A model generated the notes under the pieces. It had not been told where the DNA came from. It was given only the letters and a program-made list of their open reading frames with translations, and did not search any database. A DNA stretch of 10,140 nucleotides from assembly GCA_021775275.1 (NCBI GenBank), contig JAJFIE010000358.1:1-10140 (forward strand), in the 5' to 3' direction. Both the position numbers and the translations under genes were made by a program. Below are positions 1 through 6,515 of this stretch, piece after piece. This stretch comes from Rhodospirillales bacterium. Its GTDB lineage: Bacteria > Pseudomonadota > Alphaproteobacteria > Rhodospirillales > Casp-alpha2. Position 1 is the stretch's first letter. Each line of letters begins with the position of its first letter.

Positions 1-1
1 G

Positions 2-1366
2 AATGGGCCGGCAACCGGGCGTAATATGCTTGATGTCACCGATGTGAACGGGGTGAAGTTTGTGCAGGAACTGATTGCTGCCGCCAGATCCGGCGGCGGA
101 TATGTTTCCTATGTGATTCCGAAATTCGGTTCCGAAACATCTGCCTCCAAACTGAGCTATGTTGAAGGCATCCCCGAATGGGAATGGTATGTCGGTCGCG
201 GTGTCTTCGTCGATGAACTGGAGCAAATAGCGGCGGATCAGCGGGCCCGGGCGCAGGATAAAATATTCTGGGATTTTTTGAAGGTCGTGGGAATCCTGGC
301 AGGCCTTTCTGTCGTCGCCAGTTTTGCCGCCCGCAAGGTTGCACGGGTTTCGCGGGAGGGATTTGACGCGTTCATGATTTTTTTTGACCGTGCGGCGGAA
401 GATGCCGTGACCATCGATTCATCCCGCATGGGGTTTTCCGAGTTCGAGGAAATCGCTGAATCGGCGAACCGGATGATTGCAGCGCGCCAGAAAATCGACG
501 CGCTGGACCAACACCTCACGCAGGAACTTCGATTCAAAAACGATATGCTGCAGAGCGAAATTACCCAGCGCCGAGAAGCAGAACGGGAACTTCGGGAGCA
601 TCGGGCGCACCTACAGGACCTTGTCGAGGAACGGACCCATGATCTGTCAAAGGCGAAAGAGGAAGCAGAAAAGGCCAGTCAGATAAAGACCCGTTTTCTG
701 GCTAATATGAGCCACGAGTTGCGGACTCCCCTGAATGCGATCATCGGGTATTCAGATTCAATTCGTCATGAGACCTTCGGCGCTTTGGCAAATGAACACT
801 ATAAGGAATATGTCGGGAACATTCACGGTGCCGGCATCCATCTGCTCGAACTGATCAGTGATATCCTGGATATTTCCGCCATTGAGGCCGGGAAGTTAGA
901 GATTACGAAAGAGCAGGTCGATGTTCGCGAAGCAGTAAATTTCAGCGTCCAGGCGATTGAGGCACAGGCGAAATCCGGTGAGTTGGAAATCGTCCTGCAA
1001 ATACCGGACGATCTTCCCTCCATTACCTCGGATGAGCGAAGGGTGAAACAGGTGTTGGTTAATCTATTGTCCAATGCCGTCAAATTTACGCCTGCCGGTG
1101 GGGAAGTAGCGGTAACGGTGCAACAGGAATCGCCTGATCTATTGTCCATTACCGTGACGGACTCCGGGATCGGGATGAGCCCGAAAGAACTGGAACTGGC
1201 GTTAACGGAATTTGGGCAGATCACAAATGCATTTGTGCGCTCGAACCAGGGTACAGGACTGGGGTTGCCGTTGACCAAACGCCTTGTAGAACTACTGGAT
1301 GGCAGTTTTAACATCGAAAGCACACCGGGCGCCGGAACCCGGGCAGGCATCTACTTGTCAGTATAG
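2..1366 (+). CDS. Sensor histidine kinase with extracytoplasmic Cache domain, 5'-truncated by the window edge
   Basis: This is a membrane sensor kinase that autophosphorylates on histidine and passes the phosphate to a response regulator. The frame is open to the left edge, and the first residues (NGPATGRNMLDVTDVNG) are already inside a Cache fold, so the true start lies upstream and the ATG at 26 is internal. Numbering from that ATG: the end of a single Cache domain with the WEWYVGRGVFVDE signature (about 52-64), one membrane helix (about 83-103), a HAMP-like linker, a charged coiled coil (about 155-220), a HisKA H-box with phospho-acceptor His230 in SHELRTP, an N-box (NLLSNAVKF, Asn350), a G1 box (DSGIGM, Asp379) and a G2 box (GTGLGLPL). 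It ends right after the ATPase domain, with no receiver domain. No response regulator lies in this window. Cache domains usually bind small organic acids or amines; the ligand here is unknown. The kinase assignment is firm. Confidence 0.93.
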   Translation, partial: NGPATGRNMLDVTDVNGVKFVQELIAAARSGGGYVSYVIPKFGSETSASKLSYVEGIPEWEWYVGRGVFVDELEQIAADQRARAQDKIFWDFLKVVGILAGLSVVASFAARKVARVSREGFDAFMIFFDRAAEDAVTIDSSRMGFSEFEEIAESANRMIAARQKIDALDQHLTQELRFKNDMLQSEITQRREAERELREHRAHLQDLVEERTHDLSKAKEEAEKASQIKTRFLANMSHELRTPLNAIIGYSDSIRHETFGALANEHYKEYVGNIHGAGIHLLELISDILDISAIEAGKLEITKEQVDVREAVNFSVQAIEAQAKSGELEIVLQIPDDLPSITSDERRVKQVLVNLLSNAVKFTPAGGEVAVTVQQESPDLLSITVTDSGIGMSPKELELALTEFGQITNAFVRSNQGTGLGLPLTKRLVELLDGSFNIESTPGAGTRAGIYLSV

Positions 1367-1452
1367 TTATTGTCTCGTAGTAATTTGGTCCGGGCGAACG
1401 CGGTGACGCTTTCCGCAGTGTCATTGTATTCCAGGAAAGAAGAGGGATATTT

Positions 1453-2310
1453 ATGATGGACATCGCGACTTATTCGGAAATTGAGGTGCGCCGGATATCG
1501 ACGGCAGTGGGCGCGGAGATCGGTGGTATCGATCTGTCGCGCGAGTTGAGCGAAACAGCGATGCGTGAAATTGATGACGCATACCGGCGGTATTCCGTGA
1601 TCTTTTTTCGTGATCAAGCCCTGACGCCTGAGCAACACATTGCATTCGCCGAACGTTGGGGTTCCATTAACATCAACCGGTTTTTCAAGCCGCTTGACGG
1701 CTATCCTATGGTTGCCCAGGTCATCAAGGAACCGGACCAGAAAGACAATATCGGTGGTGATTGGCATACCGATCATTCCTATGACCAGGTTCCGGCCATG
1801 GGGTCCATCCTCTACGCCCTCGAAGTGCCCGAGGTTGGCGGCGACACTCTGTTTTCCAGCATGTACCTTGCCTATGAAAGCCTGTCCGATGGCATGAAAG
1901 CCATGTTGCAGGGCCTGAAAGCCTGGCATTCAAGTCGCCACGTATTCGGCGCCAGTATTGCTGACGATGAATATACCAAGGACGGGCGTATCGGTAATGC
2001 GGATAACGCGACGCAGGATGCACTGCATCCGGTGGTGATCACACATCCCCTGACCGGGCGAAAGGCGCTTTACGTCAACAAGGACTTTACCGTGCGGTTT
2101 GATGGCTGGACAGTGGAAGAGTCCAAACCCCTGCTCGAATATCTTTATGCCCATGGGACGAGACCGGAGTTCACCTGTCGATTCCAGTGGCGCCCCGGCT
2201 CCGTTGCCTTCTGGGATAATCGCGCCACCTGGCATTACGCCATGAATGATTATCACGGGCACAGGCGGATCATGCACCGTATTACGCTCGAGGGAGCCGC
2301 CCTGTCATGA
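1453..2310 (+). CDS. TauD/TfdA-family Fe(II)/2-oxoglutarate-dependent dioxygenase
   Basis: This is a cytoplasmic non-haem iron oxygenase that couples decarboxylation of 2-oxoglutarate to hydroxylation of a small substrate. At 285 aa it has the normal family length. The iron-binding triad is visible: His105 and Asp107 in WHTDHS, and His261 in WDNRATWHYA. Arg272 in HRRIMHR matches the arginine that binds 2-oxoglutarate, and Arg276 matches the arginine that holds the taurine sulfonate in E. coli TauD. By alignment from memory, TauD His70 is Asn75 here and TauD Asn95 is Gly101, so taurine is not assured as substrate. The ATG at 1453 follows a purine-rich ribosome site (AAGAGGG, about 1440-1446); a second ATG follows at 1456. 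The last codons overlap the next gene by ATGA, suggesting coupled translation. The family call is firm and the substrate is unknown. Confidence 0.92.
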   Translation: MMDIATYSEIEVRRISTAVGAEIGGIDLSRELSETAMREIDDAYRRYSVIFFRDQALTPEQHIAFAERWGSININRFFKPLDGYPMVAQVIKEPDQKDNIGGDWHTDHSYDQVPAMGSILYALEVPEVGGDTLFSSMYLAYESLSDGMKAMLQGLKAWHSSRHVFGASIADDEYTKDGRIGNADNATQDALHPVVITHPLTGRKALYVNKDFTVRFDGWTVEESKPLLEYLYAHGTRPEFTCRFQWRPGSVAFWDNRATWHYAMNDYHGHRRIMHRITLEGAALS

Positions 2311-2717
2311 AAGGGACAGTCATGAAAACGGAAACAGAAACGAGGTGGGGCGCTCTGTTCCTGATGCTCTTTGCCCTGACAATGTCCTTGCCGGCGTTGG
2401 CGGCGGAATCATCTTTAAGTGGAGCGGAAATTGAGGCGGCTCTTGCAGGTAACTCGGTTGTTGGCGTCAAGGATGGCGCTACATGGCGTCAGACATTTGA
2501 AGTCAACGGGCGGACCATGTATTTCGCGGAATCCGCCCCGCCCTCCAACGGAAAATGGCGCGTGGATGGAGGTTCCTACTGTTCCCTGTGGCCACCCCAG
2601 GGCGGCTGGTCATGTTATGGGATGACAGGGGATCTTGACGCAACGCCGCCTACCATCACTTTTGTCGGCGCGAGTGGCGATCAGTGGCCGGCCGAGGTCA
2701 GGCAAGGTCACCAGTAG
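2307..2717 (+). CDS. Small secreted protein of unknown function, translationally coupled to the dioxygenase
   Basis: I do not recognise a named family. The protein is 136 aa from the ATG at 2307, or 131 aa from an in-frame ATG at 2322. A Sec-type signal peptide is clear: charged start, hydrophobic stretch (WGALFLMLFALTMSLPALA) and a likely cut after ALA near residue 32. The mature part is about 100 aa, rich in Gly, Trp and aromatic residues, and has exactly two cysteines (Cys92 and Cys103) in the pattern YCSLWPPQGGWSCYG, which could form a disulfide in the periplasm. The start at 2307 overlaps the upstream stop (ATGA). The start at 2322 has its own good ribosome site (AAAGGGA, about 2310-2316), so the start is uncertain. 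Cotranscription with the dioxygenase suggests a related role, but none can be assigned. Confidence 0.8.
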   Translation: MKGTVMKTETETRWGALFLMLFALTMSLPALAAESSLSGAEIEAALAGNSVVGVKDGATWRQTFEVNGRTMYFAESAPPSNGKWRVDGGSYCSLWPPQGGWSCYGMTGDLDATPPTITFVGASGDQWPAEVRQGHQ

Positions 2718-2724
2718 GCGTGGT

Positions 2725-2738
2725 TTGGAAAATTCCAA
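2725..2738. repeat. Short inverted repeat TTGGAA-AA-TTCCAA
   Basis: Perfect 6-bp arms flank a 2-bp centre in the 116-bp gap between the small secreted protein and the binding-protein gene. There is no T-run directly after it, so it does not look like an intrinsic terminator. It could be an operator for the binding-protein gene, or chance. I see no convincing -35/-10 pair in this gap. Confidence 0.35.
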
Positions 2739-2833
2739 CACGACCTGCTTTCGCTATATCGTTTTTGTAGTAGACTTAACTGCCTCTCGTTGAAAAATGA
2801 GGGCTAAAAAATATCAACCAGGGAGTATTCTTA

Positions 2834-4501
2834 ATGTCGAAGAAAACAATTGATCATGAAACGGCTGGTCTGACAGCCGGAATTTCAGATCGGGAGACGG
2901 TGGCAAAGGTCAAACGTCTCGAATCCTCATTCGAAAACGGGGCGCTTAGCCGCCGTGGCTTTATGACCGGCGCTCTGGCGCTTGGCGTTTCCTTGACCGC
3001 AGCCTCCGCCGTGCTCAAGAAAGCGGAAGCAGCAACCCCGAAAACAGGTGGCCGTATGCGTCAGGCCCTGACCGGCGGCGGAAGCGGTGATTCTCTTGAT
3101 CCTGGCCAGATTCTTGATACCTACATGATTAATGTCAGCTTCGGCCAACTCCGTAACAATCTGACGGAAATTGCGCCCAACGGTGATCTTATCGGTGAAT
3201 TGGCCGAAAGTTGGGAAGCTTCGACTGACGCCAAGACCTGGGCCTTCAAGCTCCGCAAGGGCGTCGAATTCCATAATGGAAAAACGGTGGATTCTGCCGA
3301 TGTCGCAGACTCGCTACAGCATCATCTTGGCGAGGATTCCAAGTCCGCAGCCAAGGGTATTCTGTCGGGTATCGAGTCCGTCAAGGCAGATGGCAAAGAT
3401 ACTGTCGTCGTCCAGCTCTCGGGCGGCAACGCGGATTTCGCCTTCCTGATGAGCGATTATCATCTGGGTGTCTGTCCGGCGAATGGCGACGGGTCGATAG
3501 ACTGGCAGTCCGGCGTGGGCACGGGTGGTTATTCGCTGGCCGAGCATGATCCCGGCGTCCGCACGCTGACCAAGCGCAATCCAAATTATTGGAAAGAAGG
3601 CCGTGCGCACTTCGATGAGGTCGAGAACGTACAGGTTGCTGATGCCAATGCACGCAGCAACGGTCTTCAGACCGGTGAGTTTGATGTGATTACCAGCGCC
3701 GACGCCAAGACGGTGCACTTGCTTGGCAAGACGCCGGGCATCGAAATCCTGCAAACCACAGGCAACAAGCACTTCGTGTTGCCCATGCATACCGATACGG
3801 CGCCGTTTGACAACAACCACGTGCGTCTTGCGCTGAAATATGCGGTTGACCGTGAGCAGTGGCTGAAGCTGATCCTGCGTGGCTATGGTGTGCTGGGTAA
3901 TGACAGCCCCATCGGCCCGGCAAATACCTACTACGCCACCAAAGAGGAAATGCCACAACGGAAGTATGACCCGGACAAGGCCAAATACCATCTGAAACAG
4001 GCTGGTTTGAGTAGCCTTAAAGTCCAGTTCCATGCCGCTGAAACGGGCTTCCCCGGCTCCATCGACGCCGGTCAGTTGTTCCGTGAATCCGCCGCGCCTG
4101 CGGGCATCGACATTGAGGTCGTGCGTGAACCGGACGACGGTTACTGGTCCAATGTCTGGCTGGTGAAGCCATGGTCTGCCGGATACTGGGGCGGCCGTCC
4201 AACCGAAGACTACATGTTCTCACAGGTCTATTCAGAAGGCGCCACCTGGAACGAAACAAAATGGAAGCACGCACGCTTTAACGAACTACTGGTTGCAGCA
4301 CGTGCCGAACTCGACACCAAAAAGCGTCGGGAGCAGTACGTGGAGATGCAGCGGATCGTCAGCAATGAGGGCGGCGCGCTCATTCCACTGTTTTCGAGCT
4401 ATATCCATGCTCTCACTGACAAGGTGCAGATGGAGTCCGATGTGGCGGCCAACTGGGAACTCGACGGCCACAAGGACGCCGAACGGTGGTGGTTCGCTTG
4501 A
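2834..4501 (+). CDS. ABC transporter substrate-binding protein, family 5 (SBP_bac_5), Tat-exported
   Basis: This is a periplasmic binding protein of the DppA/OppA class, which delivers peptides, opines, nickel or small amines to an ABC importer. It is 555 aa, normal for the family. A long N-terminal region precedes a twin-arginine signal (SRRGFM, residues 39-44), a hydrophobic stretch and a likely cut near AEAA (about 64-67). Family features follow: NLTEIAPNGDLIGELAESWE, then WAFKLRKGVEFHNGKTVDSADV, RNPNYWKEG, and AVDREQWLKLILRGYGVLGN in the later domain. The start ATG has a clear ribosome site (AGGGAG, 2820-2825). No permease or ATPase gene lies in the window, so the rest of the transporter must be elsewhere. 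Export by Tat suggests folding before export. The gene ends 39 bp before a strong terminator. The family call is firm; the ligand is unknown. Confidence 0.93.
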   Translation: MSKKTIDHETAGLTAGISDRETVAKVKRLESSFENGALSRRGFMTGALALGVSLTAASAVLKKAEAATPKTGGRMRQALTGGGSGDSLDPGQILDTYMINVSFGQLRNNLTEIAPNGDLIGELAESWEASTDAKTWAFKLRKGVEFHNGKTVDSADVADSLQHHLGEDSKSAAKGILSGIESVKADGKDTVVVQLSGGNADFAFLMSDYHLGVCPANGDGSIDWQSGVGTGGYSLAEHDPGVRTLTKRNPNYWKEGRAHFDEVENVQVADANARSNGLQTGEFDVITSADAKTVHLLGKTPGIEILQTTGNKHFVLPMHTDTAPFDNNHVRLALKYAVDREQWLKLILRGYGVLGNDSPIGPANTYYATKEEMPQRKYDPDKAKYHLKQAGLSSLKVQFHAAETGFPGSIDAGQLFRESAAPAGIDIEVVREPDDGYWSNVWLVKPWSAGYWGGRPTEDYMFSQVYSEGATWNETKWKHARFNELLVAARAELDTKKRREQYVEMQRIVSNEGGALIPLFSSYIHALTDKVQMESDVAANWELDGHKDAERWWFA

Positions 4502-4540
4502 ATCAGCGATACATCAATCCAGAAAATTCGCTAAAAACTG

Positions 4541-4572
4541 GAAGGCCGGTGTTTACACCGGCCTTCTTTTTT
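4541..4572. terminator. Intrinsic terminator shared by convergent genes
   Basis: The arms GAAGGCCGGTG (4541-4551) and CACCGGCCTTC (4556-4566) form a perfect 11-bp stem with loop TTTA, followed by six T (4567-4572). This ends transcription of the binding-protein gene. Read on the minus strand, the same stem is followed after three bases by five T (complement of 4533-4537), so it can also terminate the Rieske gene, whose TAA stop (4573-4571) sits at the edge of the T-run. Confidence 0.93.
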
Positions 4573-5710
4573 ATGCGGCTTGCCGCATGCGATCCGCATA
4601 CCAGATAGCGAAATTGGCGACGCTGGGCTCCAGATCAACACAGAAACTCCCCTGCCGGGCATAGGGTGATGCAAGCCCTTTGTAATGACGGGCGAGGGCG
4701 GGAATGTCTTCGGCCAGCGCCGCATCCATGCGGCCATAGTAAATCTGCGCGCGGGCCTCAAAGTCTTCATGGGCGATGGATTCCGGAGGAAAACACACCG
4801 ACATGACGACCCTGCACCGCCCTGTTTCCAACGGCGTGGATTCGTATATCCACATGGCCTCGGTGCTGGCGGCGAAGGTCATATTGGGGAACAGCCATGT
4901 ATAGCGCGTGCCGTTCCGGTTGCGCCCGTCAAGTGACGGAATGGCGGGCAACGCGTACTGTTGGGTGGATTCCAGCAATCCGCCTGTGCCTTCGGTTTCG
5001 CCGAACTGGCTGGAATACTGTCCGGTCACCTGATCCGCCGCATCCGGACGGGCGTAGACGCTGTTGATGGAATCCGGGTGAACATAGGGCAGGTGATAGT
5101 ATTCGTTGAAGACTTCGAGAAAGCCTTTCCAGTTACAGTCAACTTCCATTTCCAGCCGCCGTGTAGTGACCAGTGAAGCAAGCGACCACGGCGCGTGAAG
5201 TTCTGAGAAATCACCGAGCCATTCATCGATATCCGTGGTGTTATCGTCGAAACAGATGAAGGAAAAACCATCGCGTTCGGCGGCCCGGAACTCGACCAGT
5301 CCATGGGTGGTCTTATCAAATGCGGCCTCTTCGGGCATGTCAGGGGCGCCCCGCAAGCCACCATCCAGACCATAGGTCCAGCGATGGAAGGGGCAACTGA
5401 TGGATTGTGCGTTGCCGACGCCTTCCAGTATTTGCGAACCGCGATGACGGCAGGTGTTGGCGAAGGCTTTGAGTGTGTTTGATTTGTCACGGATGATGAT
5501 GACGGGAATGTCGGCAATGGTCAGGGCTGAGTAATCGCCAACGGCCTTCCACTGGTCCGACCGCCCGACTCCGATCCATGATGTGCGGAACACGGCATCA
5601 CGTTCAATCTCGGCCACTGCGGCGTTCGAATAGCATGCGGGGGGCAGGGTCGCGGCGGTCTCGATCGGCGCGATAACACCGGATAAGGATTCAAACAGTT
5701 GTTCATGCAT
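4571..5710 (-). CDS. Rieske non-haem iron oxygenase, catalytic alpha subunit, quaternary-amine (CntA/GbcA-like) type
   Basis: This is a cytoplasmic oxygenase that takes electrons through a Rieske [2Fe-2S] cluster to a mononuclear iron, where O2 attacks the substrate. It is 379 aa. The Rieske ligands are Cys87 and His89 (CRHRG) and Cys106 and His109 (CPFHRW). The mononuclear iron ligands are His206 and His211 in NEYYHLPYVHPDS; Asp335 in AEDIPALARHYKGL is the likely third ligand. The residue that bridges cluster and iron across subunits is Glu203. Naphthalene-dioxygenase-type enzymes have Asp there, whereas carnitine monooxygenase CntA has Glu, so N-demethylation or C-N cleavage of a methylated amine is the best guess. 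It lies 26 bp downstream of the HD gene, in one likely operon. No partner reductase is present in the window. The ribosome site is modest (AAGGG about 9 bases upstream). The class is firm; the substrate is inferred. Confidence 0.92.
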   Translation of the reverse strand: MHEQLFESLSGVIAPIETAATLPPACYSNAAVAEIERDAVFRTSWIGVGRSDQWKAVGDYSALTIADIPVIIIRDKSNTLKAFANTCRHRGSQILEGVGNAQSISCPFHRWTYGLDGGLRGAPDMPEEAAFDKTTHGLVEFRAAERDGFSFICFDDNTTDIDEWLGDFSELHAPWSLASLVTTRRLEMEVDCNWKGFLEVFNEYYHLPYVHPDSINSVYARPDAADQVTGQYSSQFGETEGTGGLLESTQQYALPAIPSLDGRNRNGTRYTWLFPNMTFAASTEAMWIYESTPLETGRCRVVMSVCFPPESIAHEDFEARAQIYYGRMDAALAEDIPALARHYKGLASPYARQGSFCVDLEPSVANFAIWYADRMRQAA

Positions 5711-5736
5711 GGCAGGGGCCCTTAATAAAGCGACAC

Positions 5737-6354
5737 TTATGTGCGCTGTGCTGCGACGGTTTCATTGACGAGCGGTTCGCGGACTCCCGGGCGCAGTACA
5801 TCCGGATCGTATGGCGTGCGGGCGAACACTTCCATGACCGTAGACCGGAAGAATTCCAGGGGCAGGTCATCGTAACCGGGATCGAAGCTCGTCTGGTCCC
5901 AGCGTTCGCAGAACTCCACGCAATCGTCGAAGTACGCGTGGCCTTTGTATTTATCGCGCGCATTCTGGTCGCCGCCGACCTTGTCGGCATAATAGTATTT
6001 CTGGAAATCCGCATGGGTCCTGGTCGTCCATGTGCACTGCTCGCGCACAAACGGTTCGAGAACAATGGCCGCATAGTCACCATGGTTGTAGGGCGCATAC
6101 ATGTCGCCGATATCATGCAGTAACGCACAGACGACCCAGTCTGTGTCTGCACCATCACGCCATGCCCGCGTTGCCGATTGCACGGAATGCCCGAGACGGG
6201 AAATCTGGTATCCGGAAAAACTGCCTTCGAGGGCGCCGAGGGAGCCAAAGATACGGTCTCCCGTTTGACTGGCATACTCGACTTCGAGAGGCTCGAGGAA
6301 CAGATAGTCTTCTGCGTCCCCGTATTTCATTTCCGTGAACTTGACCTGTTCCAT
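5737..6354 (-). CDS. HD-domain protein resembling the diiron oxygenase PhnZ/TmpB
   Basis: This 205-aa cytoplasmic HD-superfamily protein would often be annotated as a phosphohydrolase. It aligns by eye with PhnZ, the mixed-valent diiron oxygenase that cleaves the C-P bond of 2-amino-1-hydroxyethylphosphonate. All six PhnZ metal ligands have counterparts: His56 in SGYQISRLGH, His80 and Asp81 in ALLHDIGD, His91 in NHGDY, His114 in RTHADF and Asp153 in ERWDQ. The spacing from the first His to the HD pair is 24 in both. Residues that contact substrate in PhnZ are changed: Tyr24, Glu27, His62, Lys108 and Arg158 become Phe46, Tyr49, Asp84, Gln118 and Glu150. The PhnZ comparison is from memory. The ATG at 6354 has a good ribosome site (AAGGGG, 7 bases upstream). 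It is first in an operon with the Rieske gene. Oxygenase activity is inferred; hydrolase activity is the alternative. Confidence 0.85.
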   Translation of the reverse strand: MEQVKFTEMKYGDAEDYLFLEPLEVEYASQTGDRIFGSLGALEGSFSGYQISRLGHSVQSATRAWRDGADTDWVVCALLHDIGDMYAPYNHGDYAAIVLEPFVREQCTWTTRTHADFQKYYYADKVGGDQNARDKYKGHAYFDDCVEFCERWDQTSFDPGYDDLPLEFFRSTVMEVFARTPYDPDVLRPGVREPLVNETVAAQRT

Positions 6355-6368
6355 GGTGACCCCTTGTT

Positions 6369-6395
6369 ATCAAATGCTGCGTCATCAAACGCTGC
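6369..6395. repeat. Tandem direct repeat ATCAAAYGCTGC (two copies, 15-bp period)
   Basis: ATCAAATGCTGC (6369-6380) and ATCAAACGCTGC (6384-6395) differ at one base and sit just upstream of the HD-gene start, within its expected leader or promoter. They may be a regulator site or a small local duplication. Confidence 0.5.
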
Positions 6396-6427
6396 CGCCA
6401 CATAGCGGCGTACGTTGTGTGATCGGT

Positions 6428-6452
6428 TTCATAATGTTGAACATGATGTTCA
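6428..6452. promoter_or_regulatory. Candidate LysR-type operator between the divergent HD/Rieske and lysR genes
   Basis: Three alternating half-sites are visible: TTCA (6428-6431), TGAA (6438-6441) and TTCA (6449-6452), spaced 10 and 11 bp apart, about one helical turn each. They make a perfect palindrome TGAACAT-G-ATGTTCA (6438-6452), an overlapping ATGTT-G-AACAT (6434-6444), and a T-N11-A element (T6429 to A6441). LysR regulators commonly bind such sites in the shared spacer and control both the divergent target and themselves. Binding is inferred. Confidence 0.6.
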
Positions 6453-6515
6453 TTTGACCCAAGGATGAAAATGGCAGCGCATGATTGCCTGGACAATCGA
6501 TAAAAACATGGTCAA

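Noticed and set aside
1367..1452. Terminator or promoter between the kinase and dioxygenase genes (GCGG/CCGC arms)
   Set aside because: The stem is only 4 bp with no T-run, and no convincing -35/-10 pair is seen.
1351..1929. Minus-strand open frame of 192 codons across the kinase end and dioxygenase start
   Set aside because: It runs antisense to two clear genes and shows no recognisable motif.
1453..2310. Naming the dioxygenase tauD
   Set aside because: The residue at the taurine-binding His position differs and no tauABC genes are adjacent, so only the family is supported.
2718..2833. Sigma-70 promoter before the binding-protein gene (TTGAAA at 2790 with TATCAA at 2812)
   Set aside because: The spacing is possible, but the transcript would start inside the ribosome site, and the other hexamer pairs are poor.
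3314..4033. Minus-strand open frame of 239 codons inside the binding-protein gene
   Set aside because: The plus-strand frame is a complete, well-recognised SBP_bac_5 protein. The antisense product has no recognisable domain.
5703..6275. Minus-strand open frame of 190 codons overlapping the HD gene
   Set aside because: It is a shifted frame of the HD gene, with composition rich in Arg/Thr/Ser and no motif; the HD frame carries all the metal-ligand motifs.
5737..6354. Naming the HD gene phnZ or tmpB
   Set aside because: The metal ligands match but the phosphonate- and amine-binding residues do not, so the specific function is not supported.
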